A program made the position numbers and the translations under genes. A stretch of 64,000 nt of DNA. It comes from Rhodospirillales bacterium. Lineage in GTDB: Bacteria > Pseudomonadota > Alphaproteobacteria > Rhodospirillales > Thalassospiraceae. Shown here piece by piece: positions 54,378-63,518 of this stretch; the first letter of the stretch is position 1, and each line of letters starts with the position of its first letter. Below the pieces are notes generated by a model. That model worked only from the letters and a program-made list of their open reading frames with translations, searched no databases and was not told where the DNA came from. The stretch is from positions 62,001 through 126,000 of the forward strand of contig JAHQVT010000011.1 in the NCBI GenBank assembly GCA_019634165.1. Direction: 5' to 3'.

Positions 54378-56255
54378 ATGCTGACCTCGATTGCCACAGT
54401 TTCACTGTCTGGCGACCTTCAGGAAAAACTCGATGCCATCGCCGCTGCTGGCTTTGACGGTGTTGAGATTTTTGAAAACGATCTTTTATCCTTTGATGGT
54501 TCACCCGCCGATGTTGGCAAGACAATCCGCGATCTTGGATTGAAACTGGTGACCTTCCAGCCTTTTCGCGACTTTGAAGGTATGCCCGAACCGCAGCGGA
54601 GCCGTGCGTTTGAGCGGGCGGAACGCAAATTCGATTTGATGGAAGAACTTGGAACAGACCTTTTGATGATATGTTCGAACGTATCCCCGCAATCGTTGGG
54701 TGGGCTTGATCGTGCGGCCAAAGATTTGGCCGAACTTGGCGATCGCGCGGCAAAACGTGGATTGAGGATTGCGTTCGAAGCCCTGTCATGGGGTAAGCAT
54801 ATCAGCGATTATCGCGACAGTTGGGAAGTGGTGCGCTGGGCCAATCATCCGAATGTCGGTTTGGTTCTTGATACGTTTCATATCATCGCGCGCAAAGTGC
54901 CTTTGGATGCGATTTCATCCATTCCGGGTGATAAGATTTTTCTGGTTCAAGTGGCCGATGCGCCAACCCTTGAGATGGATGCGCTGTCTTGGAGCCGGCA
55001 TTTCCGCTGCTTCCCGGGGCAGGGGGACTTCCCGCTTGATGAGTTTATGCGCAATCTTGCCATGACCGGATATGACGGGCCGCTGTCGCTTGAAATTTTC
55101 AATGATCAGTTCCGGTCAAGTTCAACCAAGAACGTCGCCAAGGATGGCTTGCGATCGTTGATTTATTTGGGCGATGGCATAGAAGGTGTGAAAGTCGGTG
55201 AAAAGGCCACCGTTCTTCCGCCCAAGGCGCATGCGCAGGAAGTCGGGTTTGTCGAGTTCGCGGTTGAAGAAGAAACCGCTGAGAAGCTTGGCAAACTGTT
55301 TGCCGGTTTGGGCTTTGAGAAGCGCGGCAGTCACAAATCCAAGGCTGTGACATGGTGGAAACAAGGTGACATCAACCTTGTGATCAATTGCGACAAGGAT
55401 GGGTTCGCCCATTCTTATAACATTGTCCATGGCCCGTCGGTTTGTGCCGTAGGGCTTAAGGTGGACGATGCCAAGGCAACACTTGATCGCGCGCAATCAT
55501 TGCTGGCGGCACCATTTAGTCAGGCGGTTGGCGAAGGCGAAATTGAAATGCCGGCCATTCGCGGTGTTGGTGGCAGCTTGGTTTATTTCCTTGATGATCA
55601 CAGCGAATTGTCGCGCATTTGGGATGTTGAATTTGATCTGACCAAAAATTCTGATGCCGGGGCGTCTAAGGCCAAGCTTCGTTCGGTCGATCACGTTTCC
55701 TATTCGATGCAGTATGAGGAAATGCTGACCTGGCTTTTGTATTTCACCTCGATCTTTGATCTGACCAAAATGCCGACCCTTGATATCCCTGATCCGGGTG
55801 GACTTGTGCAAAGTCAGGTGGTGCAAGGTGACGCGGTGCGTTTGATTTTGAATGGATCGCAAAGCCCCCATACCCAGCATTCCCAGTTCTTAAACGAGTT
55901 CTTTGGAAGCGGGGTTCAGCATCTGGCCTTTTCGAGTGAGGATATTTTTGCATCCCTTGATTATTGTGCTGAGAACGGGGTCGAGATTTTGCCGATCCCG
56001 GAAAACTATTATGACGACATCGAAGCCCGCTTTGGTTTGGCGCCAGAACTTCTTGATCGGTTGCGTGCACGTAATATTCTCTATGATCGTGACGATGAAG
56101 GTGAATATTATCAGGCCTATACGCGCACCTTTGCCAACCGTTTCTTCTTTGAACTGGTGGAGCGTCGGGCGTATCGTGGGTTTGGGGCGGCAAATGCGCC
56201 GATCCGACTGGCATCGCAAACGCGGATGAACCGCCGCAGTGATGCCGCGAAATAA
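54378..56255 (+). CDS. quiC: 3-dehydroshikimate dehydratase, two-domain QuiC1 type
   Basis: A 625-residue fusion. Residues 1-280 form a sugar-phosphate-isomerase-like TIM barrel with metal ligands near FEALSWGKHISDYRDSWEVV, LVLDTFHI and SLEIFNDQFR. Residues from about 285 form a 4-hydroxyphenylpyruvate-dioxygenase-like domain (VDHVSYSMQYEEMLTWLLYF near 437, and GSGVQHLAFSSEDIFASL near 511). This domain pair is that of QuiC1, which converts 3-dehydroshikimate to protocatechuate; the activity resides in the first domain in known homologues. A ribosome site GGAGG stands before ATG 54378. Confidence 0.92.
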   Translation: MLTSIATVSLSGDLQEKLDAIAAAGFDGVEIFENDLLSFDGSPADVGKTIRDLGLKLVTFQPFRDFEGMPEPQRSRAFERAERKFDLMEELGTDLLMICSNVSPQSLGGLDRAAKDLAELGDRAAKRGLRIAFEALSWGKHISDYRDSWEVVRWANHPNVGLVLDTFHIIARKVPLDAISSIPGDKIFLVQVADAPTLEMDALSWSRHFRCFPGQGDFPLDEFMRNLAMTGYDGPLSLEIFNDQFRSSSTKNVAKDGLRSLIYLGDGIEGVKVGEKATVLPPKAHAQEVGFVEFAVEEETAEKLGKLFAGLGFEKRGSHKSKAVTWWKQGDINLVINCDKDGFAHSYNIVHGPSVCAVGLKVDDAKATLDRAQSLLAAPFSQAVGEGEIEMPAIRGVGGSLVYFLDDHSELSRIWDVEFDLTKNSDAGASKAKLRSVDHVSYSMQYEEMLTWLLYFTSIFDLTKMPTLDIPDPGGLVQSQVVQGDAVRLILNGSQSPHTQHSQFLNEFFGSGVQHLAFSSEDIFASLDYCAENGVEILPIPENYYDDIEARFGLAPELLDRLRARNILYDRDDEGEYYQAYTRTFANRFFFELVERRAYRGFGAANAPIRLASQTRMNRRSDAAK

Positions 56256-56321
56256 ACAGACGACGTAAACCAGACGAACAAAAGAGCCAAACGACACACA
56301 GGGCTTCAGGGGAATAAACAC

Positions 56322-56768
56322 ATGAGCGCGCCGGAAATTCTTGTCATTAATGGTCCGAATCTGAACCTGCTGGGGCAGCGTCAGCCGGAAATTTATGGCT
56401 ATGACACGCTGCAAACCATCGAAGCAAAATGTTCTGAACTGGCCAAGGATCTGAATGTCAGTGTGCGGTTCGGTCAGTCAAACCACGAAGGCGCGATCAT
56501 TGATTTGATCCATGAAGCCCGTGAAAAGTCTGCGGCAATCATTATCAATGCCGGTGCTTATACTCATACATCTGTTGCGATCCATGACGCGCTTAAGACC
56601 TTTGATGGCTATATCATCGAGTTGCATATTTCCAACCCGCATGCCCGCGAAGAGTTCCGCCATAAAAGCTGGATCAGTTCGGTGGCCGATGCGGTAATGG
56701 CCGGGGCTGGTGCCTATGGCTATGAATTGGCGACGCGTTTGGCAGCCGAGAAGATCAAGGGCAGCTAA
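56322..56768 (+). CDS. aroQ: 3-dehydroquinate dehydratase, type II
   Basis: A 148-residue enzyme interconverting 3-dehydroquinate and 3-dehydroshikimate. The signature NGPNLNLLGQRQPEIYG near 10-26 carries the catalytic Tyr, the Asn-His pair is in NAGAYTHTSVAIHDAL, and the second His in ELHISNPHAREEFRHKS. As the last gene of a quinate/shikimate operon it likely serves catabolism, although type II enzymes can also serve biosynthesis. A terminator follows 100 bases on. Confidence 0.96.
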   Translation: MSAPEILVINGPNLNLLGQRQPEIYGYDTLQTIEAKCSELAKDLNVSVRFGQSNHEGAIIDLIHEAREKSAAIIINAGAYTHTSVAIHDALKTFDGYIIELHISNPHAREEFRHKSWISSVADAVMAGAGAYGYELATRLAAEKIKGS

Positions 56769-56869
56769 AAACGGGGTTAAATTATTAAATCGTATTTGGT
56801 TTTTTCGCCTAAAATTGGCGATAAAATGATTTGAATAATAGCGACACGTAACAATATCAGAACGAAGAT

Positions 56870-56892
56870 GGGCAGCATGTGCTGCCCTTTTT
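56870..56892 (+). terminator. Terminator after aroQ
   Basis: GGGCAGCA / TGCTGCCC with a 2-base loop and TTTTT. It closes the TRAP-shikimate operon. Confidence 0.8.
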
Positions 56893-56925
56893 CAATGGGG
56901 GTGTCGCCATACCGAAAGTTTGGAT

Positions 56926-57519
56926 TTAGACCGAACTTCTTGATCGCAAGGCAGCAGCCAGCGTTCCGTCATCAAGGTAATCCAATTCGCCCCCAACCGG
57001 GACACCATGCGCAAGCCGGGTGACTTTTACCCCGGTTTCGATCAGTCGTTCGGTAATGTAGTGGGCGGTTGTTTGGCCATCGACCGTGGCATTGGTGGCA
57101 AGGATGACCTCGGTCACGGTTTCATCGCGGGCGCGATTGATTAATTGATCAATTTTCAGATCATCCGGGCCGACACCATCAAGCGGGGAGAGAGTTCCGC
57201 CAAGAACGTGATACTGGCCTTTGTAAGATGCGCCGCGTTCCAGCGCCCAAAGGTCTTGGACTTCTTCGACGACACAGATGATATCAACCCCGCGGTTCTG
57301 ATCAGCACAGATATGACAAGGATCGGTCACATCGATATTGCCGCAGTTGGTGCATGTGGTCATGGCTTCTGCGGTTTCGTGCAGGGAATTTGCCAGTGGA
57401 ATCATCAGGGTTTCGGGTTTTTTGAGCATCTGCAAAACCGCCCGGCGTGCTGAACGCGGGCCAAGACCCGGTAAGCGCGACAGAAGCTTGATCAGATTTT
57501 CGATTTCCCGTCCGGTCAT
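56926..57519 (-). CDS. recR: Recombination protein RecR
   Basis: RecFOR pathway protein of 197 residues. The helix-hairpin-helix region [20 protein letters not shown], the C4 zinc finger ([16 protein letters not shown] near 57-72) and the Toprim acidic motif ([14 protein letters not shown]) are complete. It is downstream of ybaB in the common order dnaX-ybaB-recR, but a hairpin terminator lies between ybaB and recR. Confidence 0.96.
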   Translation of the reverse strand: MTGREIENLIKLLSRLPGLGPRSARRAVLQMLKKPETLMIPLANSLHETAEAMTTCTNCGNIDVTDPCHICADQNRGVDIICVVEEVQDLWALERGASYKGQYHVLGGTLSPLDGVGPDDLKIDQLINRARDETVTEVILATNATVDGQTTAHYITERLIETGVKVTRLAHGVPVGGELDYLDDGTLAAALRSRSSV

Positions 57520-57560
57520 TATAATCCCGTTCCTGAAAGTAGCGTCTTGATAGCTTGTAT

Positions 57561-57592
57561 CAAAAACAAAGGGCGGCGCAATGCCACCCTTT
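57561..57592 (-). terminator. Terminator between ybaB and recR
   Basis: On the minus strand AAAGGGTGGC / GCCGCCCTTT with one G-T pair and then TTTGTTTTTG. It may reduce read-through from dnaX-ybaB into recR. Confidence 0.65.
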
Positions 57593-57641
57593 ATTCGGCA
57601 CTTTAAGTAAGTGCAAAATTTTGCATCGGCGTGTGGCCAGA

Positions 57642-57965
57642 TCAGAACGGAAGTTTGAAGCCTTCGGGCAGGTTCATGCCGCCGGTGACGTCTTTCATTT
57701 TGTCCTGAACGGCGGCCTCTACCTTGACCTTGGCGTCGTTATAGGCGGCCACGATCAAGTCTTCGAGAACTTCGGTATCGTTGGGGTCAACGATGCTTTT
57801 ATCAAGCGAAAGGCCGCGCATTTCGCCTTTGCCATTGAGCATCACTTTGACCATGCCCGCACCGGACTGGCCTTCGATTTCGAGTTCAAGCAATCCTTCT
57901 TGCATTTCTGCCATTTTGGACTGCATTTGCTGGGCCTGTTTCAGCATCCCTGCAAGATTCTTCAT
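57642..57965 (-). CDS. ybaB: YbaB/EbfC family nucleoid-associated protein
   Basis: A 107-residue DNA-binding protein. It begins [20 protein letters not shown], a coiled coil, and carries the family core [19 protein letters not shown], with a Gly/Met-rich tail ending [13 protein letters not shown]. Its start codon overlaps the dnaX stop by four bases. The conserved dnaX-ybaB-recR order supports the call. Confidence 0.96.
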   Translation of the reverse strand: MKNLAGMLKQAQQMQSKMAEMQEGLLELEIEGQSGAGMVKVMLNGKGEMRGLSLDKSIVDPNDTEVLEDLIVAAYNDAKVKVEAAVQDKMKDVTGGMNLPEGFKLPF

Positions 57966-59875
57966 AGCTCGTCGTCTCCTTCGAGATAAAATGCGTCGTC
58001 ATATACTGAACCGCTTTCGTCTTCTTCACCCTCAGTCAGTTCCTGACCAGGTGGCAGATGGACGGCAACGATTTTGGCTTTGGGTAAACCTTCAAGAATG
58101 GCTTTGACCAGGGGGTCTTGCGAGGCGTCTGCCTTGCGCTGTTCAAGGGCTTCAAGTTCTTGTTCTTTAAGGGTCGGTGCCCCTTCTTCGCGTTCGGAAA
58201 CACTGACCAGCCAGCGATGCCCGGTAAGGGTATTCATGGCCTTGATCAGTTGGGTGGAAAGGTCCGAACGTGCACCGCGTGCCGGACGGAATTCAATCCG
58301 GCCCGGTTCGTATTTCACAAGGTGCATGTAGTTTTTGACCTGCATGGCAATGCCAGTGGTCTCGCGGTCCTTTGACAGGAGTTCTGCGACCTCTTCAAAG
58401 CTTTCAGGCATCTTGGCATAGACCGGCTGTGCGACCTGTTCAGGTTCGCCAAGCGGGTCTGGACGGCGTTGAGCAACAGCCGCGGCACCGCCGCCGCCAT
58501 TAACAACCTGCATACGCGGGCCCGGTCCATTGCCACCGCCGTTTCCGCCACCATTGCCACCACCTTGCGGGGCGTTGCCACCGGACGCATTTGCCATGTC
58601 CTGACGCAGTTTTTTGATCAAATCGCCGGGGGGCGGCATTTCAGCGGCATAGGCCAAACGGATCAAGATCATTTCAGCGGCCTGAATCGGCGAAGGCGCA
58701 ATCCGCGTTTCTTCCAGCCCCTTAAGCAACATCTGCCACGAACGGGTAAGCTGCGGCATGGCGAGTTTGGCGGCAATTTCCTTGCCGCGTTCGCGTTCAA
58801 TCTGTGACACGCTGGGATCATTGGCCGCATCAGGTGACAGCTTTACGCGGGTCAGCCAGTGGGTCAGATCAAGCATGTCTTGCAGCATTACGGCCGGATC
58901 GCCGCCAAGCGCATATTGCGCGCTTAGAAGTTCAAGCGCCTCGTTGATTTCGCCTTTCATTGTGAAATCAAACAGATCGAAAATACGCGACCGGTCAGAA
59001 AGACCCAGCATGTCACGGACCTGCTGGGTGGTGACTTTGCCTGCACCATGCGAAATCGCCTGATCAAGCAAGCTCATGCCATCGCGCACCGAACCATCGG
59101 CAGCGCGGGAAATCAGGGTGACGGCTTCTTCTTCGATCTCGGCCTTTTCCAGCCCGGCAATGCGGGTGTAGTGGGCGTTGAGTTCTTCGGTCTGGACACG
59201 GCGCAGGTCAAATCGCTGACAGCGTGACAGGACCGTAATTGGAATTTTGCGAATTTCGGTGGTGGCAAAGATGAATTTCACATGCTCTGGCGGTTCTTCG
59301 AGCGTTTTGAGAAGCGCGTTAAACGCACTTTTCGAAAGCATGTGCACTTCATCGATGATGTAAATTTTGTAGCGTGCGGATGTCGGGCGATAGCGCACAC
59401 CTTCGATCAGTTCGCGAATGTCATCAACACCGGTGCGCGACGCGGCATCCATTTCAAGAACATCAACATGGCGGTCTTCGGCAATGGCGCGGCAATGTTC
59501 GCAGACACCACAGGGATCAATCGTTGCGCCACCTTTGCCATCGGGACCGATACAGTTCAGCGCGCGGGCAATGATACGTGCGGTGGTGGTTTTACCAATC
59601 CCGCGTACCCCGGTCAGAACGAATGCATGGGCCAGACGACCGCTTTCAAGCGCGTTTGACAGGGTTTTAACCATCGGGCCATGACCGATCAGCTCTTCAA
59701 AGGTTTTCGGGCGGTATTTCCGCGCAAGAACCTGATATTCGCTTTTTGGTGCAGCGTCGGCAGGCGCACTGTCTGTTTTTTCTGTGGCGGCTGCCGCAGG
59801 TTCAACAGGTGCGGCAGCCTCAACGGCACTGCCTTCGGGCGTATCTTGGCTGGCGGTCTCGATCTGATCCGTCAT
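57962..59875 (-). CDS. dnaX: DNA polymerase III subunit gamma/tau
   Basis: Clamp-loader ATPase of 637 residues. AAA+ domain with Walker A LTGVRGIGKTTTARIIARAL near 89, the C4 zinc module (CGVCEHCRAIAEDRH), Walker B IYIIDEVHMLSKSAFNALLK and sensor FIFATTEIRKIPITVLSRCQ. A Gly/Asn-rich linker (GGGNGGGNGGGNG) near residue 430 separates it from the tau-like C-terminal region, which ends in an acidic tail. A 50-residue Ala/Glu-rich extension precedes the conserved core. I see no A-rich slippery heptamer, so a separate gamma form is not evident. Confidence 0.95.
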   Translation of the reverse strand: MTDQIETASQDTPEGSAVEAAAPVEPAAAATEKTDSAPADAAPKSEYQVLARKYRPKTFEELIGHGPMVKTLSNALESGRLAHAFVLTGVRGIGKTTTARIIARALNCIGPDGKGGATIDPCGVCEHCRAIAEDRHVDVLEMDAASRTGVDDIRELIEGVRYRPTSARYKIYIIDEVHMLSKSAFNALLKTLEEPPEHVKFIFATTEIRKIPITVLSRCQRFDLRRVQTEELNAHYTRIAGLEKAEIEEEAVTLISRAADGSVRDGMSLLDQAISHGAGKVTTQQVRDMLGLSDRSRIFDLFDFTMKGEINEALELLSAQYALGGDPAVMLQDMLDLTHWLTRVKLSPDAANDPSVSQIERERGKEIAAKLAMPQLTRSWQMLLKGLEETRIAPSPIQAAEMILIRLAYAAEMPPPGDLIKKLRQDMANASGGNAPQGGGNGGGNGGGNGPGPRMQVVNGGGGAAAVAQRRPDPLGEPEQVAQPVYAKMPESFEEVAELLSKDRETTGIAMQVKNYMHLVKYEPGRIEFRPARGARSDLSTQLIKAMNTLTGHRWLVSVSEREEGAPTLKEQELEALEQRKADASQDPLVKAILEGLPKAKIVAVHLPPGQELTEGEEDESGSVYDDAFYLEGDDEL

Positions 59876-60032
59876 TCATCCGGTCCGGAATGTTATAATC
59901 TTGTAAGGTTTTAGCAGTTTCCATCCCCTATGGGAAAGGGCAACTGATCAAAATTACCATACAAAAACATCTCATGCTCAACTGCGTCATGAGCATGGTG
60001 GGAAATGGCAATTTTAAGGGGAAATGTAAAAG

Positions 60033-60135
60033 GGTGAGAGACTGAACCGCGACCCGGAAAAACTCGTTACGGCTGCTACCTTCCGGTCCTGACCGGGTTG
60101 GCGAGCGGTCCGTCCACGGCCAGCCTCTCGCCCCC
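60033..60135 (-). ncRNA. ffs: Signal recognition particle RNA, small bacterial type
   Basis: The minus strand contains the invariant apical loop region GGTCAGGACCGGAAGGTAGCAGCC, matching the 4.5S RNA core that binds Ffh. Its 5' end GGGGGCGAGAGG pairs with CTCTCACCC at the 3' end to close a hairpin of about 100 bases. The position upstream of dnaX on the same strand is usual. Ends are estimated to within a few bases. Confidence 0.92.
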
Positions 60136-60319
60136 TATATCGCGCAGCAGAGCATAAAACGCAAGTCTTGGCTGGGATTTTTTCACTGATCGCGCAATCG
60201 TGGCTTTTTGCATTGGTTCATGCGCGTTAATGTCTTGACCCGCCACCACAGAAAACACCGGTGTCTCAGTGGGTTGATCACAGTCCAAACCGGGAATGAA
60301 TTTAAGGAAGCGCACCACC

Positions 60320-61246
60320 ATGAGCAGGCAGTTCTTTGAGGCCATTGATCTTGATCGCGATGCCCTGCTGCGTAAGACCGAGAATTGGCAACAGATTCTG
60401 TTGCATGATGAGTCGTTGCGTATCCTGATTTGCCATGCGGGCGATCCGCTTTTTGCGTGGCCCGAAGACATAGATGCCCATGAATTGGTGGTCATGGGTG
60501 CACCGGCCGTGCCCCATTTGGATGTTGATCTGACGGGGGGGCATTGGATTTATCTTGGCCGTGATGTGCAAGGCCCGGTGATTGCAGTTGATATTGCACC
60601 AGTTGTTTCTGATCGCGACGATGCGGTACGCCGACTAGGCGGTGGGTTTGGTGATATGCGAACACGCATGGCCGCCCTTTCAAGTGATGAAGCGGCCTTG
60701 GCTGCACAGGCGCGTGCGATATTTAACTGGCATCGCGGGCACCGGTTTTGTGGGGCTTGTGGGCATCCTAACCAGATTGCTGAGGCGGGGTATCGCCTGC
60801 AATGTTCGAACCCCGAATGTGGGAAGTCGCATTTCCCGCGGACGGACCCGGCTGTGATTATGCTGATCCATCATCAGGATCATGTGTTGTTGGCCAGATC
60901 GCCGCAATTCTTGCCCGGCATGGTATCGGTTCTGGCGGGGTTTGTTGAACCCGGCGAAACGTTGGAACAGGCCGTTGCCCGGGAGGTTTATGAGGAAGTC
61001 GGGGTTAAAATCAAACGACCGCAATATGTTGCATCACAGCCCTGGCCGTTTCCCGGATCGCTTATGTTAGGGTTTATTGCAGAGGCCGAAACCACCGAAC
61101 TTTCCCCGGATAACGAAGAAATCGAATTTGCCATGTGGGTGCACCGTGACGAGGTCGCTGGCCTTCCTGAAAAGGGCATCAACCTTCCGCGTCCGATTTC
61201 AATTGCGCGTTACCTTTTGGAAAACTGGTGTTCGGGACGCCTTTAG
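60320..61246 (+). CDS. nudC: NADH pyrophosphatase NudC (NAD-capped RNA hydrolase)
   Basis: A 308-residue Nudix hydrolase that cleaves NADH and removes NAD caps from RNA. It has the zinc ribbon FCGACGHPNQ...CSNPECGKSHFPRTDPAVI, the Nudix box GFVEPGETLEQAVAREVYEE with VGV after it, and the NudC marker SQPWPFPGSLMLGF. AAGGAAG precedes ATG 60320; an in-frame ATG at 60296 is less likely. It converges with the DUF1636 gene. Confidence 0.95.
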   Translation: MSRQFFEAIDLDRDALLRKTENWQQILLHDESLRILICHAGDPLFAWPEDIDAHELVVMGAPAVPHLDVDLTGGHWIYLGRDVQGPVIAVDIAPVVSDRDDAVRRLGGGFGDMRTRMAALSSDEAALAAQARAIFNWHRGHRFCGACGHPNQIAEAGYRLQCSNPECGKSHFPRTDPAVIMLIHHQDHVLLARSPQFLPGMVSVLAGFVEPGETLEQAVAREVYEEVGVKIKRPQYVASQPWPFPGSLMLGFIAEAETTELSPDNEEIEFAMWVHRDEVAGLPEKGINLPRPISIARYLLENWCSGRL

Positions 61247-61310
61247 GGCAGCAACGCAATTACCCGAGGGCCATACCCGGTCTGGGTTTTAACGATCATG
61301 GTGGCGTGGG

Positions 61311-61679
61311 TCAGTCTAGGGGCGGGATACGGGCAATGACGTTGCGGCGCAGGGTTTCTGGGCGCTCACGCCATGCGACAATTCCCTTTTCGCTATCAGC
61401 ATAGCGGGTGGCAAGGTCGCAGAGGTCATCGATCATGCTTTGTGGATCGACATTGCCATAAACATATCCCCATTTTCCGGTGCCACTGAGTGCAACCGAA
61501 CAGCCAGATTTGCAATTGGTCAGGCATTCGGCCGGATGCAGATCAAATGGCAAATCACGTTCGGCACAGATTTCCTGCATGCGATCAAAAAGCTGTTTGC
61601 CATGGCGTGGATCAGTTTGGCCATCGGCATTCGATGCCGTGCAGGTGATGCAAATATTCAGGCGGGACTTGGCGGTCAT
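61311..61679 (-). CDS. DUF1636 protein, possible (2Fe-2S) metal-binding protein
   Basis: About 122 residues. Cysteines occur as CITCTAS near 10 and ECLTNCKSGCSVALSG near 50, the layout of thioredoxin-like ferredoxins that carry a 2Fe-2S cluster; DUF1636 proteins share this pattern and are often found near cobalamin or metal genes, which are not seen here. The ATG at 61679 is chosen over an open frame reaching 61733; ribosome sites are weak for both. Confidence 0.8.
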   Translation of the reverse strand: MTAKSRLNICITCTASNADGQTDPRHGKQLFDRMQEICAERDLPFDLHPAECLTNCKSGCSVALSGTGKWGYVYGNVDPQSMIDDLCDLATRYADSEKGIVAWRERPETLRRNVIARIPPLD

Positions 61680-61737
61680 GGTGTTGATCTTTGTCTGGCA
61701 GGTTACGGGCAACCTTGATTGCGGGGTGCGCATCCAA

Positions 61738-62616
61738 TCAGCTTGCGGCCTGTCGGGTCAAGTTATCATCGAGATTTTGACTGACATATTCTTGGATGGA
61801 ACTTGCCAATTGGCGTGAAACCAGTGGATGGGCGTTTTCGGTGAGCATCAAGGCAACGCCAACCGCGGGCAAGGGTGGGAAGCCATCATGGGTATCAAGA
61901 ATTTGAAATTCATCGGTGACGCTAGCCGCCGCCAAGGCGGCAACACCAAGACCATCGCGTACCAAATGTAAAAGGGATGCGGCTTGCCGGGTGGTGGCAA
62001 ACAAGGTGAAGGGGCGATCCGATTTTGAAATGGCATCAATTGCCCATGCATGAAATTTGCAATCTTCGGCCGGAAGAACCAATGGCAATGGATCAAGTTT
62101 ATGTTGCTTGTGAAACGGCGATGTTACCCACACACCGGGTTCGTGACGCAGAAAGTACCCTTCTTCCCCCATGGCCGAACGACTGACGAGCGAGATATCA
62201 AGTTCCCCCTGATCGAGCATGCGTTGCAGCAAGATGGTCGGGTTGATTGAAATGAAAAACTTCGCATCCGGGATAACTTTGCGGATGGCGCGCAGAACAA
62301 CAGGCAGGATTTTTTGGGCATAATCATCGGGGCAACCAATGCGGATTGGTCGGGATGCATCCTGTGTGCGCAATGTGTGCATGGCTTCATCCTGAAGCGA
62401 TAAAATCCGCCGGGCATAGCCAACAAAGGTGATGCCGTCATGGGTCAGAAGAACATTGCGGCCATCACGTTCAAACAACTTGTTATCAACAAGTTCTTCC
62501 AGCCGTTTCATTTGCATGGAAAAGGCTGATGGGGTGCGACCAATTCGGTCAGCAGCACGGTTGAAACTGCCGCATTCGGCAAAGGCAACGAAGCTTCGCA
62601 AAAGATCGGAATCCAT
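61738..62616 (-). CDS. LysR family transcriptional regulator
   Basis: A 292-residue LysR protein. The N-terminal helix-turn-helix reads LRSFVAFAECGSFNRAADRI and TPSAFSMQMKRLEELVDNKL; the effector domain contains IRIGCPDDYAQKILPVVLRA and YFLRHEPGVWVTSP. It is divergent from the glutathione transferase gene, with a 157-base shared upstream region, so it probably controls that gene. Effector unknown. Confidence 0.92.
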   Translation of the reverse strand: MDSDLLRSFVAFAECGSFNRAADRIGRTPSAFSMQMKRLEELVDNKLFERDGRNVLLTHDGITFVGYARRILSLQDEAMHTLRTQDASRPIRIGCPDDYAQKILPVVLRAIRKVIPDAKFFISINPTILLQRMLDQGELDISLVSRSAMGEEGYFLRHEPGVWVTSPFHKQHKLDPLPLVLPAEDCKFHAWAIDAISKSDRPFTLFATTRQAASLLHLVRDGLGVAALAAASVTDEFQILDTHDGFPPLPAVGVALMLTENAHPLVSRQLASSIQEYVSQNLDDNLTRQAAS

Positions 62617-62773
62617 GGCGTCTCCTTTGATCAGAAATTATGATCAATTATTTTGAATAATCGGGTCAAAACTATTCGATTGTTTGAAAATCATCCAGCG
62701 GCAAATATCACTCCCGGTCGGCCAATGCTTTTAACGCCAATGCTTTTATGCATGTGCCACAAGGATGTTTGTG

Positions 62774-63382
62774 ATGATTTTGAACGACTATTTACTGTCG
62801 GGGAACGGATATAAAGTCCGTTTGTTGTTGTCGATGATGGGCCAACCGTTTGAGTATATTGAACGCGATATCATGAAGGGCGAAACCCGTACCGCGGAAT
62901 ATATCGAAAAGATCAACCCGAACGGTAAGATCCCGGCACTTGTCCTTGATGATGGACGGGTATTGGCCGAAAGCAACGCCATTCTGACCTATCTGGCAGA
63001 GGGGACAAATTTCATCCCGGTTGACCGGTTCGAGCGTGCGGAAATGATGGGTTGGTTGTTCTTTGAACAATATGACCATGAACCCAATATCGCAGTTCTG
63101 ATTTCATGGCATGCCTTTAAGGGATTGCCTGAACATGCCGATATTTTTGTGCCAATGAAGGAAGCAGCAGGCAAGCGTGCGCTTGATCTAATGGAAAAGC
63201 GACTGTCAGCGCATAACTGGTTGGTCGGTGAATCGCTTACCATCGCGGATATTGCGCTTTATGCCTATACGCACCGTGCGGAGCTTGGGAAGATCAGCTT
63301 GGAACCCTATCCGGGCATTCGGGCATGGCTTGATCGGTTTGCGGCCCTTCCGGGCTATGTTCCGATCACTTGGACGCCGTAA
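62774..63382 (+). CDS. Glutathione S-transferase
   Basis: A 202-residue cytoplasmic transferase. The N-terminal thioredoxin-like domain has LSGNGYKVRLLLSMMG (active-site Ser region), the cis-Pro motif GKIPALVLDDGRVLAESNAI with the glutathione-binding Glu-Ser; the C-terminal helical domain has the N-capping motif SLTIADIALYAYTHRAE. ATG 62774 follows AAGG by nine bases; ATG 62765 directly abuts it and is less likely. Divergent from the LysR gene. Confidence 0.9.
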   Translation: MILNDYLLSGNGYKVRLLLSMMGQPFEYIERDIMKGETRTAEYIEKINPNGKIPALVLDDGRVLAESNAILTYLAEGTNFIPVDRFERAEMMGWLFFEQYDHEPNIAVLISWHAFKGLPEHADIFVPMKEAAGKRALDLMEKRLSAHNWLVGESLTIADIALYAYTHRAELGKISLEPYPGIRAWLDRFAALPGYVPITWTP

Positions 63383-63397
63383 CCAGAATTAAAAAAG

Positions 63398-63471
63398 CAG
63401 CCACCACAGGCAAGAAATCCGCCGTTCACATTGGGGATGGGGGATGACAAATTCCCGACCTATGGTGGCTG
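63398..63471 (-). terminator. Long-loop hairpin, possible terminator of the downstream-edge GST gene
   Basis: On the minus strand CAGCCACCATAGG pairs with CCTGTGGTGGCTG (13 bases, one wobble) around a 48-base loop, and TTTTTT follows. It lies 48 bases after the stop of the partial transferase gene. The loop is long for a terminator, so a small RNA end is another reading. Confidence 0.45.
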
Positions 63472-63518
63472 AAAACCCTTGTGCGATTAAGGGGAACACA
63501 AGGGAGGGGGCAAAAACA

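Noticed and set aside
58440-58620. Programmed frameshift making a gamma form of DnaX
   Set aside because: The linker region is rich in GGN/GGC glycine and asparagine codons, without an A-AAA-AAG type slippery site or a clear following stem.
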